Below, piece after piece: positions 1-16,171 of a DNA stretch of 64,000 nucleotides. The DNA is taken from positions 215,409-279,408 of the forward strand of contig QANZ01043826.1 in NCBI GenBank assembly GCA_003254925.1, written 5' to 3'. Both the position numbers and the translations under genes were made by a program. Source of the stretch: Chamaecrista fasciculata. Its lineage: Eukaryota > Streptophyta > Magnoliopsida > Fabales > Fabaceae. How positions within the stretch are numbered: position 1 is the first letter of the stretch; each line of letters begins with the position of its first letter. Below the pieces are notes generated by a model. That model was not told the DNA's origin and searched no databases. It was given only the letters and a program-made list of their open reading frames with translations.

Positions 1-900
1 TATAGATAAATTAAATACATTATACATGTGTACATGTATAGTATATGATTTTTTTTTTTAAAAAAAAAGTAGTTAGAAAAGACACGCATTAATAGTTGGG
101 AGTGGAAGAGTAATGATGACCGGGTTATTTAAAACGTTTTTTTGTTGGGTAAAATTAATAATTGTGTACTGAGAGAGTGAGTGAACCTGGATTCAACACA
201 TGAATTTGTTGCATGTTACAAGTCGGTCGAGACATAAATTTTAAGCAATTTTATGTTATGTTAAACAGAGTACGTACGATGCAATCAGTATATATACATG
301 GCTACGTATACGGTGGTCCGCTGATAATTATACTCGAACATCATAAAAGTAATTGTTATAATATAATCCTGGAATTAAGGTTCTGTATGTATATCTTTAA
401 GCAAGAGTTAAAGGATGGAGAGTTTCAAAGAGAATTGTATCGGAAGGTAAAAGAAAAGAAATGGAAGGGTAAAGTATATAATTTTGGTAGGGTGTTAATT
501 ATAGGGTGGATGGGAGATGGTGAAGTGAAAGACAGGAGTGAGGGTGGGGATCATTTTTGTTGATTGGTTTTTAATTTTAATTTGGAGAATAATTAATATT
601 GAAGAATTAAGGATAGAGATGGAGACGTAGAGTAGAATAACGAGACCTATATCAAGTTGGGGGGGTAATTGAAATTCATTCATTGTTGGCGTCTCCATAT
701 AATAATAGTATGCCACTACGAGCTCACCTACTATTTCCACGTCCACTAGTTGACATGGCACCCAGCTACCCACCAAAGAGCTTCAATTCTTATATTATGA
801 TACGATCTTGTACTTCCACGTTGCCACATGGAAGCCCTTGGATGACTCCGACGGCTACGATTAGTTTTCAACCACCAAACCCCTTGTGTTCCTTGTGGCT
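1..900. other. Intergenic / distal PAL promoter
   Basis: AT-rich upstream DNA of the PAL gene. The short open frames on both strands have no recognisable protein content. From about 680 onward the base composition becomes C-rich on the + strand, as expected for a proximal plant promoter, with CACGT-type cores (for example near 737 and 818). No gene is seen. Confidence 0.5.
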
Positions 901-921
901 CTCTGCCACCCCCTTATGCCC

Positions 922-959
922 ACCTACCCAACCCTCCTTTTTCTTTCACTTCTATATAA
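922..959 (+). promoter_or_regulatory. PAL core promoter: AC element and TATA box
   Basis: ACCTACC at 922-928 matches the AC (MYB-binding) element of phenylpropanoid promoters, and TATATAA at 953-959 is a canonical TATA box about 190 bases before the PAL start codon. The close AC-TATA spacing is typical of lignin-pathway genes. Seen directly: the two motifs. Inferred: control by R2R3-MYB factors. Confidence 0.65.
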
Positions 960-1146
960 CCCATTTCTCTCCCCACTCTTCATCTCAGGAAATCCCATTC
1001 TTACACATCCTAAGATTTCCTCTCTCTAGCTAGTTATCTCTCAATTATCTCAATCTCTTAAAGCTTCATAATCTCATCCATCTCCCACTACCTAGCTACG
1101 TACAAATACACATAGTTTAGATTAATATTTGATAGAAATAATCGTG

Positions 1147-4136
1147 ATGGAATTCGCAAAGGCAATGAATGGTGAGAAGGAGAATGGGTCCTTCTGTCTG
1201 AGCAATGGTACTACTACTATTAATGGTGGAGACCCATTGAACTGGGCTGTGGCAGCTGAGTCACTAAAGGGTAGCCACTTGGACGAAGTGAAGCGCATGG
1301 TGGCTGAGTACAGGAAGCCGGTGGTTCGTCTGGGTGGGGAGACCCTAACCATCTCTCAAGTGGCTGCCATTGCGGCTCGTAACGAAGCGGTCAAGGTGGA
1401 GTTATCTGAGTCAGCGAGGGCTGGCGTTAAGGCTAGCAGTGACTGGGTCATGAACAGCATGAACAACGGCACTGATAGCTACGGTGTCACTACTGGCTTT
1501 GGTGCTACCTCCCACAGGCGAACAAAACAAGGCGCTGCTTTGCAGAAAGAACTCATTAGGTATACCATCTTATTCTCTTCTTTCTCTTTTATTTTCATCA
1601 CCAACCTCATCTAACAACCAAACTACTTATTCATACAATACTCTTCTGTATTTCATACTTGCCTTCACGTAATTCTAATCAAACACTTGCTTTCTCATCA
1701 TCATATAAATAAAAATTGTTTTAGAACAAAAAAAAAACGGAATTTTTCATTTTTTATGAAGAATTATTTTTTCAAGTCTTGAAAATTAAAAACCTTGTTG
1801 TAATTTTTCAGCAAAAATTATATCTTGTTTTTTTTTTTATTTTATTATGAATTTTAATTATCAGAATTAATAATTTTTTTAAAAGAAAAGTCTTCTATGA
1901 TACAATCTTAGTAATATATATATATATATATATTTCAAAGGACTTAAATTATATTTGTATGCCGTCCTATGGAAATAAAAATTTAGGGATTATACAACAA
2001 ACAAGAGTAAGAGTTATTAAAGATAAAACGGAGGAGGGTAGCTGAAAATAGTAATAAATAGCACTTAATTAGCACCATCATATACAGTTCTCTTTTGTCT
2101 ACACCCGAATTAGCATCATTCGAGCCGTTTCTACTCTCTACAGTTAACTAACGGCCTTGACGCGCTTTGCTATAAAGATTTTTTTTCTAAAAATAAAACA
2201 AGAAAAGAAAATAAAAGTTGGTACAATGATTGCTGGTCTGCACGTGACGGCGTGGTAGGTGACTACCTGACTCGGTGAGGGTTGGGCAATGAAGCGTCAT
2301 AACTTTGATCATAATATTTGTGACGGTGAATGAGTATTGTAAATTGTGGTGGGTTAATAATAATGATTGGGTAACATGTGTTTCAGGTTTCTGAATGCTG
2401 GAATATTCGGTAATGGCACCGAGACATGCCAAACTCTGCCTCATTCTGCCACGAGAGCAGCGATGCTAGTGAGAATCAATACTCTTCTACAAGGATACTC
2501 TGGAATCCGATTTGAGATTCTAGAAGCCATCACGAAGCTCCTAAACCACAATATCACTCCATGCTTGCCACTTCGCGGTACCATAACAGCCTCCGGCGAT
2601 CTCGTCCCTCTTTCTTACATCGCCGGTTTACTCACCGGAAGGCCCAATTCCAAAGCCGTGGGCCCCAACGGCGAGTCCCTTACTCCTAAACAAGCTTTCC
2701 AATTGGCTGGCATCGACTCCGACTTCTTTGAATTGCAGCCCAAAGAAGGCCTTGCTCTTGTAAACGGCACAGCCGTTGGTTCTGGTTTGGCTTCTACGGT
2801 TCTGTTTGAGGCTAACATTCTAGCTGTCCTCGCTGAGGTTCTCTCTGCTATTTTCGCTGAAGTCATGCAAGGCAAGCCTGAATTCACTGACCATTTGACT
2901 CATAAATTGAAGCACCATCCTGGTCAGATTGAGGCTGCTGCTATCATGGAACACATTTTGGATGGAAGCTCTTATGTCAAAGCTGCTAAGAAGTTGCACG
3001 ACATGGATCCCCTGCAGAAGCCTAAACAAGATCGTTATGCACTTCGCACTTCACCACAATGGCTTGGCCCTTTGATCGAGGTTATCAGATTCTCCACTAA
3101 GTCGATTGAGAGAGAGATCAACTCTGTGAACGACAACCCCTTGATTGACGTTTCAAGGAACAAGGCCTTGCACGGTGGTAATTTCCAAGGAACCCCAATT
3201 GGAGTCTCCATGGACAACACACGTTTGGCTCTTGCCTCTATTGGAAAACTCATGTTTGCCCAATTCTCTGAGCTTGTCAATGACTATTACAACAATGGGT
3301 TGCCTTCGAATCTCACTGCTAGCAGAAACCCCAGCTTGGATTACGGTATGAAGGGAGCTGAGATTGCCATGGCTTCTTATTGCTCTGAACTCCAATACTT
3401 GGCGAATCCCGTGACCAGCCATGTCCAGAGTGCAGAGCAACACAACCAAGATGTGAACTCTTTGGGTTTGATCTCGTCAAGGAAAACAAACGAATCTATT
3501 GAGATCTTGAAACTGATGTCTTCCACTTTCTTGATCGCGCTGTGTCAAGCAATTGACTTGAGGCACTTGGAAGAGAATTTGAGGAACACAGTGAAGAACA
3601 CGGTGAGCCAAGTTGCCAAGAGAACTCTGACCACAGGTGTGAATGGAGAACTTCATCCTTCCAGATTCTGTGAGAAGGATTTACTGAAGGTGGTGGAGAG
3701 GGAATACCTATTTGCTTACGCCGATGATCCCTGCAGTGGAACATACCCATTGATGCAGAAACTGAGACAAGTCCTGGTGGACCATGCTCTGGCAAATGCA
3801 GAGAACGAGAAGAATCAGAGCACATCCATCTTCCAAAAGATCGCGACTTTCGAGGAGGAATTGAAGAATGTGTTGCCAAAGGAGGTTGAGGGTGCAAGAA
3901 TCGCATGTGAGAATGGGAATTCAGCAATCCCAAACAGAATTGAGGAATGCAGGTCATACCCTCTGTACAAGTTTGTGAGAGAGGAGTTAGGAACAACATT
4001 GTTAACGGGAGAGAGGGTGATTTCGCCAGGTGAAGAATGTGACAAGGTGTTCACAGCAATGTGTCAGGGCAAGATTATTGATCCTCTTCTCCAATGCGTT
4101 GGGGACTGGAATGGAGCCCCTCTTCCAATCTCTTAA
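1147..4136 (+). CDS. PAL: Phenylalanine ammonia-lyase
   Basis: Deaminates L-phenylalanine to trans-cinnamate, the entry step of the phenylpropanoid pathway (lignin, flavonoids), as a cytosolic homotetramer. Two exons, 1147-1559 and 2387-4136, join through a phase-2 intron inside the Arg codon of the RFLNAG motif, the usual PAL intron site. The product is 720 residues, the normal family length. Ala206-Ser207-Gly208 in [12 protein letters not shown] is the triad that cyclises to the MIO electrophile; Tyr112 lies in the SYGVTTGFG catalytic loop; Phe139-Leu140 is the pair that selects Phe over Tyr. The ATG at 1147 is chosen because it begins the conserved MEF-type N terminus; the frame opens earlier only through a TTG. 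The C terminus reads PLPIS, where PLPIC is common. An AC element and TATA box lie upstream. Family assignment is essentially certain; PAL1 orthology is inferred from gene order. Confidence 0.97.
1560..2386 (+). other. PAL intron with AT microsatellite
   Basis: 827-bp GT-AG intron (GTATAC ... TTTCAG). It contains a TA dinucleotide run around 1915-1932 and homopolymer A/T tracts, and otherwise no coding content. Confidence 0.9.
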
Positions 4137-5698
4137 TCATCTCATCCATCTCTGCCTTCAACAACAACAACAACGTACGCAACTGGCTTCGGTTCTTTTA
4201 TTTCTTTGTGTGTGCAGTCATAAACGCTGGCTTAATTAAGGATAAAGTAAAGCCTCTGCCAAATCAAATTAGAAAGCGGCTGTTTTTAGTTGTCTTGTAA
4301 TTTTTCTTTTTTCCATTGTAATTGAATTTTATTTGTTTCTCATCGCTCTGGGCGCTAATAGAGTATATGCATACGTACCTTTGTTGTAAAGTAAAGGTCG
4401 CCGCTACTTTTGAACATTAAAGGCTACTTCTTCTTCTAACTCAAATCTCTCTTTCTCTATTTTTTCTTTGTTCACCCAACGAATCTCTGCCATTAGTCTC
4501 ATGTACTGCAATGTGGTGTCCTGGTGCCACTAATCGATCCATTCAGTGCTTTATTTAAATCAAAGGATAAGAATTCGCTAATTGAAAAAGCGTTCCTTCT
4601 CGAGCACGCTCGCGAGAAGGGATCATGTTGCATATCATTATATATAAGATATTAGCTCTGAGTGGAAGTTTGAACTGAATTTCATGGGCAGGTCTTTAAT
4701 TTCTTGGTACCTTTTCATGACTCACTTCCACTTTTTGTTTTAGAGATCTTAAATTTAAAAATAAGCCCATGATCTCTTTCTCGGCCTACGGCTTGAAAGT
4801 GAAAAGGAATATATTCACAATAATAAAATTGTCATAATAATCCATTTGCCTGAGTTCAATTCCTGGATGCAAATTATGGAGAGGTTACTTCTTCAATATA
4901 AATTTATAACACTCAGAAATTTCCAACCACCAAATATAACTACCTTACACAACTATACTTATTTCTTTTTTGTATGATGCTGATGATCACTAGTTATAAT
5001 CATTTTCCTTTACTGATATAGAAAAATTACTGAAATAACTTGCCAAAAATTGAGTCGTATCCGTGCATGAAGCAGTAAACACGAAGAACTAACCTGTGAG
5101 AACTGCTAAATCCTATTATTCAAATAAAGAATATTACCAAAAAAAAAAAAAAAGAATCACAAACACACATGATACATCTATTTCAAAATAAACTACGGAT
5201 TCGATCAAAAAAAAAACTACGGATTATAAAATAAGACGCTATCGCCTACCAGTCAATAATAATTTTACAAAATAATATCCTTTTTCTTTTTGGGAAAGTG
5301 TAAATAAATTATCCTAACTTTCAAGTTATAGAGGAATAAAATCAAATATCTCTTAAATTCTGTATTAATTTTTTTTTTTTGAGATTTTCTCTGACAAATT
5401 CGAGTAGGGTTGTGTTATTGGGCCTGCATTCGGGCTTTCCTGTCACTTAACACAAAAGTGGAGAACATAATTAGCTTCTAGGAAGACAAGCATCCGCATA
5501 AAAGCAGGAAATATTATTCCTAAAAAGAAATTAAAAAAAAAAATAAAAACTCAAAAACGCCGTGGAGTGGTCTTCGTGATTGGCCTGGGCATAGACGTAT
5601 TGCGCATCCCGCGTTGGAATTCAGAAGCTATATCTTTTAGTTTTAGGAAGGAGCGGTAATAATAATTTAGCGTCTCCGTCGGTGTTCCTTTGTCAACA
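4137..5698. other. Intergenic: PAL 3' region and IDH promoter
   Basis: The PAL 3' UTR probably runs to about 4330-4440, where several AATAAA-like and TTGTAATT stretches occur. The rest is AT-rich without a gene. A compact GC-rich hairpin sits at 4595-4620 and a TGGGCC site II motif at 5419-5424 ahead of the IDH gene. Confidence 0.5.
5419..5424 (+). promoter_or_regulatory. Site II (TGGGCC) element upstream of IDH
   Basis: TGGGCC lies about 280 bases before the IDH start codon. Site II elements are TCP-bound motifs common in promoters of nuclear genes for mitochondrial proteins, which fits the downstream gene. The motif is short and can occur by chance. Confidence 0.35.
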
Positions 5699-8600
5699 AT
5701 GGCGTCTCATCTCCTAAGACGAGCCCTCCGAAGCCGCAGCTCCCAGATTTCCTCTTTCGCAGATCCTAAGGCTTTCTCTTCCGTTTCTACTCCGATCCGA
5801 GCCACTCTCTTTCCCGGCGATGGTATAGGTCCCGAGATCGCCGACTCCGTCAAGCAGGTCCGTCTTTCTCGCTCATCCCATCTTCTTCTCAATTCCCCGC
5901 TCTAACCCTTTCTTTCACTCTATTAATTGCTCCACTTCATGATTCTCTTTCGATTCTTGTTTGGAATTGTTTTTTTAGAGCTTCGTTGTTTATACGGAGG
6001 CCTGGGATTTAAATTGTCAATATATGCTTTACTGGTCTCTCATGCATTGATGCAGCCATCTTTTTGAGAGGGTGGGGGTGATTGCATTTAAGCGTGCAAT
6101 TTTAGATTTCTAATTGTATGCATTTTGAAATTTGTATTTACCATTGGGCTGGTTTTGGTTTGCATCCGGTCAATTCAGTGAAAAATATACTTTGCAGTTT
6201 GTAATAATGGATGCCATTCTGTACCAAACGAGGCATGGGTTGGGTGATCATTCGTAATTTGACACATGCTCCATCTGTTTTTACCGAGAATAGTTTGAGA
6301 GTGGAGAAATATTTTCAGCAGAAAATAACTTCATAGAAAAGCAGTTTCAGGTGTAAGACACATGCTCCAATAAAACAGTTTATGACAAAACCACTTCTAT
6401 TGAGTCCAAAAGTTGTATGGTTTGACTATCACAGATTCACAATCTTCAAACTATTTTCACTTTTCAGCCCCAAAGAATAAGAAATGCTTGTTTTTTTCGG
6501 GGTCAACAATTTTCTGTTCTGAGCAACAGGAAATATAAGAAACATTTTCGGAAAGTTATTTCATTGAGGCACCCTGAAACTCATGGTCACCATGTCAGTA
6601 CAAATAATTTGAAGATGAAACTGTTGCCTTTTCTAACAGATTGTTTTGCAAAGGGGGATGTGTAATATGGTTCAAGTTGAAGATATTAGGAGACAGGTGC
6701 ATCAGTTCATAATTTTCTTGTAAATAGAGCTTGGCTTGCATTTGCATACACCATCTTTAGGCTATAGTTGTGTTAGAATATCTGAATTTTTTTATCAGTA
6801 GAAGGAATCAGTAAGGAGTGAAGACATTATTCACAATATAAAGTATTGGATGAGGCAGTAAATGTATTTGCCTTTGCCTATGATCAAGGCTTTTGGCTTT
6901 CATGATGGGGCTGGTGCAGCCGTGCAGGGTTGTGTATGGGCTGTGAAATATGTTTCATACTCTCTTCTGGTCATTTTCTATTGGTGGCTGCTATAATTGA
7001 TTGACAAAAACTGCTGTGATTTATTAGTCTGCTGCCAAGATTGATTAATATAAGTTGTGGCTTATCCTTCGTAGTTTCTCTTGCTGTGTATATAGATGTT
7101 TATTTATAACCAGAAATATTTATGCCAAACTTGATTAATTTGGTTGGATTTTAAATAATGTTCTGTGCAATAACTATGATTACAATAATTAGGTGTTCAG
7201 AACTGCTGAAGTACCAATAGAATGGGAAGAGCACTATGTTGGGGATCAGATTGACCATAGAACACAAAGTTTTCTAACATGGGAAAGCTTAGAATCAGTG
7301 AGGAGAAATAAGGTTGGCTTGAAAGGGCCAATGGCCACCCCTATTGGAAAAGGTCATCGTTCATTGAACCTTACTCTAAGGAAAGAACTTAATTTGTATG
7401 CCAATGTACGACCTTGCTACAGCCTTTCTGGCTACAAAACTCGGTATGATAACGTAGACCTTATCACTATCCGTGAAAATACGGAAGGGGAGTACAGTGG
7501 ACTTGAACATCAGGTAAGTTTCTCGACTATTGAAGTTACATTTTATCATTGAATTTATATTGATATTAGCTATTATCAACTCCCATCTCCTGGTGATAGG
7601 TTGTGAGAGGTGTGGTAGAAAGCCTCAAAATTATTACACGTCAAGCCAGTTTAAGGGTCGCTGAGTATGCTTTTCATTATGCCAAGGCACATGGAAGAGA
7701 AAGAGTGTCTGCAATACACAAAGCCAACATTATGCAAAAGACCGATGGGCTTTTCCTCAAGGTCCACAGATCATGGAAATGTGTACAAAACTATTCAGCT
7801 TTGATTTTTATTCATGAATCCTTCTATTGACATCTTTATCTTCGATTGTTTTTAGTGTTGTCGTGAGGTTGCAGAGAAGTATCCTGAGATAACTTATGAG
7901 GAAGTTGTCATTGACAATTGCTGCATGATGGTATGGGATTTCCCTATATGAATATTGGTGAATTATGGATGCATGATACAACTACATTTGGAAACTGTTG
8001 TGTATCAGAAAGGAAATGAGAATGATACTTGTTTTTCTATTTGCAGCTTGTAAAGAATCCAGCTCTGTTTGATGTATTAGTGATGCCTAACCTCTATGGT
8101 GATATTATCAGTGACCTTTGTGCTGGTTTGGTTGGGGGGTTGGGCTTAACACCAAGGTATTTCTATTTTTTAGTAAGAAATATCTATGTTTTGAATGCCG
8201 TCTTATATTATTTTGTACCTTTTGCAGCTGCAACATTGGTGAGGGTGGTATTGCACTTGCTGAGGCTGTACATGGTTCAGCACCTGATATTGCTGGAAAG
8301 GTGAGCTGTTCTTAGTACTCTTCAATTTTGTACCATCTGTTCTCGATCTTTTTCACCTTGTTATTGTGGAGTTAGCAATTTTTGCAGTGCTTGTGCTTGA
8401 TTCGTTATTTATAAATTGGACAAATTATTAGCATAAACTGTTGTCACCAATATCCATCACCGGAGGTGAAGTTATGGGTTTCATTTGAAACAAATTGCTT
8501 TGATTACTCAGAATGGATATTTCCCCTTTCGTGTGAGGTCTGAGACCTAACTTCTATGTTCAGGACTAGTAATAGATGTTTCAGATTTATTATTAAGCCC

Positions 8601-9695
8601 TTAAGCTTCTATGGAATTCTGCAACTTACTAAAATAATGAAAAGTAAAAAGGTGGAATATGACAGGATTTGTGTGTCAAAAGGCAAGAGTTGAACTTCCA
8701 TCAATGTCATATTCATAGGTACTAGTTGTCCGCCGGAGACTTGTGGTATTGGACACAATTGTTCAAGTAGAAGTAGGGCGTCTAGTTTGGTGGTGGTGGT
8801 CTATTGCTCGTGTGTTTAAGAATGTGTTCATTTGAAGATTTCTATAATCTGCGTACTTCAATTGTCTGCCTGCATTCTTCTTGTACTTCAACCAAGAAAA
8901 ACTCTAATGCAGGAATAATTATATATTTTTAAAAATATTTTAGAAATGTCAACTATTTAAACCTTGAAACTCTAATGCAGGAATAATTATATACTTCAAC
9001 ATGGTCCTCTTTCATGTCAGCTGATCTTGTGTGCATTGGCTGGCCTGGCAGACTGAGGCCAGATATGGAAAGCACAATAAAAATTAAGAGTAAATCTAAT
9101 TTTTGATTCCCAAATTTGTCAAAAAAATTACGATTTAATCCCTAAATATTAGGAATACACATTTTTGTCTCTAATTGTTTTTTAGAAATGTCGACTATTT
9201 AAACCTTGAAACTTTTTTCTGTGGGGACTGGGGACTAAATTTATGTTGATAAAGAATTTAGGGATCAAAAGTGTATTTCCTATTTTCAAGGACTAAATGG
9301 TAGTTTTGGGACAAATTTAAGGACTAAAAATATTAATGATATCTTGGGAAGAGTGTAAAATATGTTTTAAACTTGTTATTTTGTGGTTGTCGCTTGGCTG
9401 TTAATTTATTTTCCCCTCAAAGATTACCTGGATTACAATGTTATACGTGCTTTCTTTTAAAGATATTATGTTGCTTAGCCGTATCTGCTGTTGATTTTTA
9501 CAGAACCTGGCCAATCCAACCGCTTTGTTGCTGAGTGCTGTTACAATGTTGCGCCATTTGGAGCTCAATGACAAAGCGGAAAAGATTCAAAATGCCATCC
9601 TCAACACAATTGCCGAAGGAAAGTACCGAACTGCTGACCTTGGTGGCAGTTCAACGACATCTGAGTTTACAAATGCAATTTGTGATCACCTTTAA
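5699..9695 (+). CDS. IDH5: NAD-dependent isocitrate dehydrogenase, catalytic subunit, mitochondrial
   Basis: Oxidatively decarboxylates isocitrate to 2-oxoglutarate with NAD+ in the mitochondrial TCA cycle. Seven exons: 5699-5857, 7193-7513, 7600-7761, 7856-7930, 8047-8156, 8228-8300, 9504-9695, giving 363 residues. The first 30 or so residues are Arg/Ser-rich without acids until Asp22, a mitochondrial presequence, followed by [14 protein letters not shown]. The IDH/IPMDH signature [13 protein letters not shown] spans 254-266, with metal-binding Asp258 and Asp262, and Asp234 in VIDNCC. The stretches [16 protein letters not shown] and [17 protein letters not shown] are of the catalytic class (IDH5/IDH6); regulatory subunits differ here. 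The 1.3-kb intron 1 and 1.2-kb intron 6 are the large ones. ADK follows 1.5 kb downstream, an arrangement also known in Arabidopsis. Confidence 0.94.
8899..9345. repeat. Nested repeats in IDH intron 6
   Basis: Two 27-bp direct copies (AAACTCTAATGCAGGAATAA...) lie at 8899-8925 and 8967-8993. A second 30-bp motif (TTAGAAATGTCRACTATTTA...) lies at about 8939-8970 and 9182-9212. The part from 9090 to 9330 has ATTTAATCCCTAAA / GGACTAAATGG-type inverted ends, typical of small non-autonomous plant elements. All of it is intronic. Confidence 0.5.
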
Positions 9696-13838
<4,143 letters not shown>

Positions 13839-14885
13839 TACTGTTTCTGTTCTAATTATTGAGAAGACTTTTGCTGTGTTTTAATTTCTAGTTTTGATTT
13901 GTACACATCTGATTGATGGCTGCTCAGTACGATGGCTTTTGCCTCTTGGTTTGGGATTTGAGTCCACGACCAGGGAATAAATAAAGAAATAAATATTAGT
14001 AGAGAAAAGTTGCAGAGAAGGGAAAAAGATGGAAGTTGATGTATCACGTAATTTAGTCATATAATACTTCCCTTATCGATGAAGTGATGTAGTCTCAAGT
14101 CTGCATCTAAAGGTCAAATATCTAAGTATCACTTGGTAGTAAATTGCAAACAAATGGTTTAGATTTTGAAGTTTATACTTTAAGCCTTCCTCACAGCTGG
14201 CTTTGAACGTGTATGCAATAGCAGTTGGATGCTTTTTGAATTTTGATCCTCTCGGATTTGGTACTATAGTATCTATCTGGATTATTATTTTTTTTTTTAG
14301 AATGTCATTATATATTTCGTACTATTCTTCTTTCTTTTTTGTTCTGTTGAGCTTTTTGATCATAAAGTAAAAGGATGGTGCTATAAAAAGATCGAATGAG
14401 AGAATAATGCAAGTATTTCGTTTCTTTCTATTTCTTCATTTAATTTTCAAATAAAAAAATTAAAAAGAGGATATCTGGCACCATACACTAGCTAATTAAT
14501 GGTGAATAGTCTTTTTTTTTTAAGAAATACCCAAAATAAAATCACCACCTTAAAGTCAAATCGAATAACATTGACTCTATTTGATGCTATCATGTGTAAT
14601 CTAGAGGATAAAATAAAATGATCATTGGAGACATCATTATTTGATGCAAAACAAATGTAAACAAGTAATATTATAAGCAGTAAGTAGTACTAAATACTAA
14701 TAGTAATAAAAAAAGCCTAAAATTCTATAAAAAAGCCTAAAAAAAGGAATCAATATAGAACGCTGTTTGTTAGATAATTCATATAACTGATGAAAGAAAA
14801 GGACAAAAATTTTGTAGACAAAGTCAATGGTTCTAAATTGTACAGTTGTCAGTTGTCAAGGTTTCTCTGTATAAAAAAAGAGGAA

Positions 14886-15317
14886 ACCTACTATTTGGTC
14901 CCTCCTTTTTTACAGTTTTAACTATTTGGTCCTTACATTTTTGAAATAGACTATTTGGTCCCTCAAAATGTAGAAATGTCAACTCGTTAGTCCCTGTAAC
15001 ATATCTCCGTTACTAACATTGATGACCTGCCTGTTAAGTTTACATGTAACATGTTAAATGCCACATATTTAACTATTTGGGACCACCCTAGGGCTTGAGA
15101 TATGGAAATGATTCAATAGTTTATGCCTGATGGAAGCTTCACGTGTAATACAAATATTTGGGTCTGACTCAATTTTAGGCCGGTTTAATTGTGCTTGTAT
15201 GTCCAATTTGGTTAGTTTAGGTGATTAGAATGCCAAAGTGGCATTTAACGGTGCTATGTAAGCATTTAACACCTGATAGTTGGAAATTATGATAAATGAG
15301 AGACTAAATAGTTGATT
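14886..15317. mobile_element. Decayed foldback element (CTATTTGGTCC family)
   Basis: The left part carries three copies of CTATTTGGTCC (around 14890, 14929 and 14950). The right end reads GAGAGACTAAATAGTTG, roughly their reverse complement. Internally TTAAATGCCACAT (about 15054) faces GTGGCATTTAAC (about 15238) in inverted orientation. No exact target duplication was seen, so this is an old palindromic non-autonomous element at best. Confidence 0.4.
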
Positions 15318-15429
15318 GGATAAAATTATATTTTCAATTTATAAAATTGGATATTTATAGAAGAAAATAGAAAAGGTGAGAAATTAAAGCATATAAAAAA
15401 TAAAAGATCAAATTACATTTTTAGTTTCA

Positions 15430-15780
15430 TATATTTGGAGCAAATTTCAATCTAGCCTTTTGTCTATTTTCTTTTAAAAAATTAGTTTTATACATTTTCA
15501 TGATTTTTTACTTTTTAGTCCGAGACACACTTTTAAACACGTTTTGACCTTATTTACTGATGATAAGAGAAATCGTCAAGAAAAACTCATAATTTTAAAA
15601 TTGTCGTATTTAAATTTAAAACGAGAGAGATATAACTAATTTAACTTGTCTAATCATGAAATGGATAGTCCACTTTTCGAGATTAATTTAACCTTGTTTA
15701 TTCTATTCCAACTAAAAATAATCTATAACTTTGGACTTGTTACATTGAAATTTAAAATAAAAAAATATGACCATATTAAA
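15430..15780 (-). repeat. Dispersed non-coding repeat, copy 1
   Basis: Reverse-complement sequence here aligns by eye with 38670-39190 and 54730-55250. Shared landmarks, in order, are an AACAAGGTTAAA-like start, a TCTCGAAAAGT segment, TCATGATTAGACAAG, TTAGTTATATCTCTCTCG, and a TACGACAATTTTAAAA end. It has no coding content and no terminal repeat that I could define. Confidence 0.5.
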
Positions 15781-15830
15781 TTGTTTGGAATAAAAGGAAA
15801 TTATGAAAACAGATCACACTAATTCTAATA

Positions 15831-15839
15831 TTAAAAAAA
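15831..15839. repeat. Target-site duplication, left (TTAAAAAAA)
   Basis: Nine bases TTAAAAAAA directly before the element's GGCCAAAG terminus. The same nine bases follow the opposite terminus at 17033-17041. A 9-bp duplication is the hallmark of Mutator-like insertion, though an A-rich target lowers its information content. Confidence 0.7.
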
Positions 15840-16119
15840 GGCCAAAGTCCTATTTTGGTCCCCCAGTTATGCTCCTTGTTCCAAATAGGTCCCCCAGTTA
15901 TTTTTTGTTCCATATTGGTCCCCCAGTTATGCAAAACTTGAAAAAGTTGGTCCCTCTAACGTTTTCCATCCATTTTTCCGTTAAAAAAAGAGGAAAAATA
16001 AACTTTCATCCCCAAAAGTTTTATTTTCTTATATTAAGGTCCTTTTCTTTTTATAATAGGATCAAAACGTAAGAAAAGAAAGTAAATTAAGATTTTAAGT
16101 GAATTTACCCAAAAAATAC

Positions 16120-16158
<39 letters not shown>

Positions 16159-16171
16159 TCAAACCAGAAAA

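Larger units (their letters stand above)
13839..15830. other. Intergenic: ADK 3' region and repeat-rich DNA
   Basis: ADK 3' UTR, then AT-rich DNA without coding content. It holds a decayed palindromic element (about 14886-15317) and one copy of a dispersed repeat (about 15430-15780), listed separately. Confidence 0.5.

Noticed and set aside
213..563. 116-residue plus-strand frame left of PAL
   Set aside because: Biased Lys/Glu/Gly composition in AT/GA-rich DNA, begins at a non-ATG codon, and has no family features.
4848..4880. GAGTTCAATTCC resembling a tRNA B box
   Set aside because: No A box or cloverleaf pairing could be found upstream or downstream.
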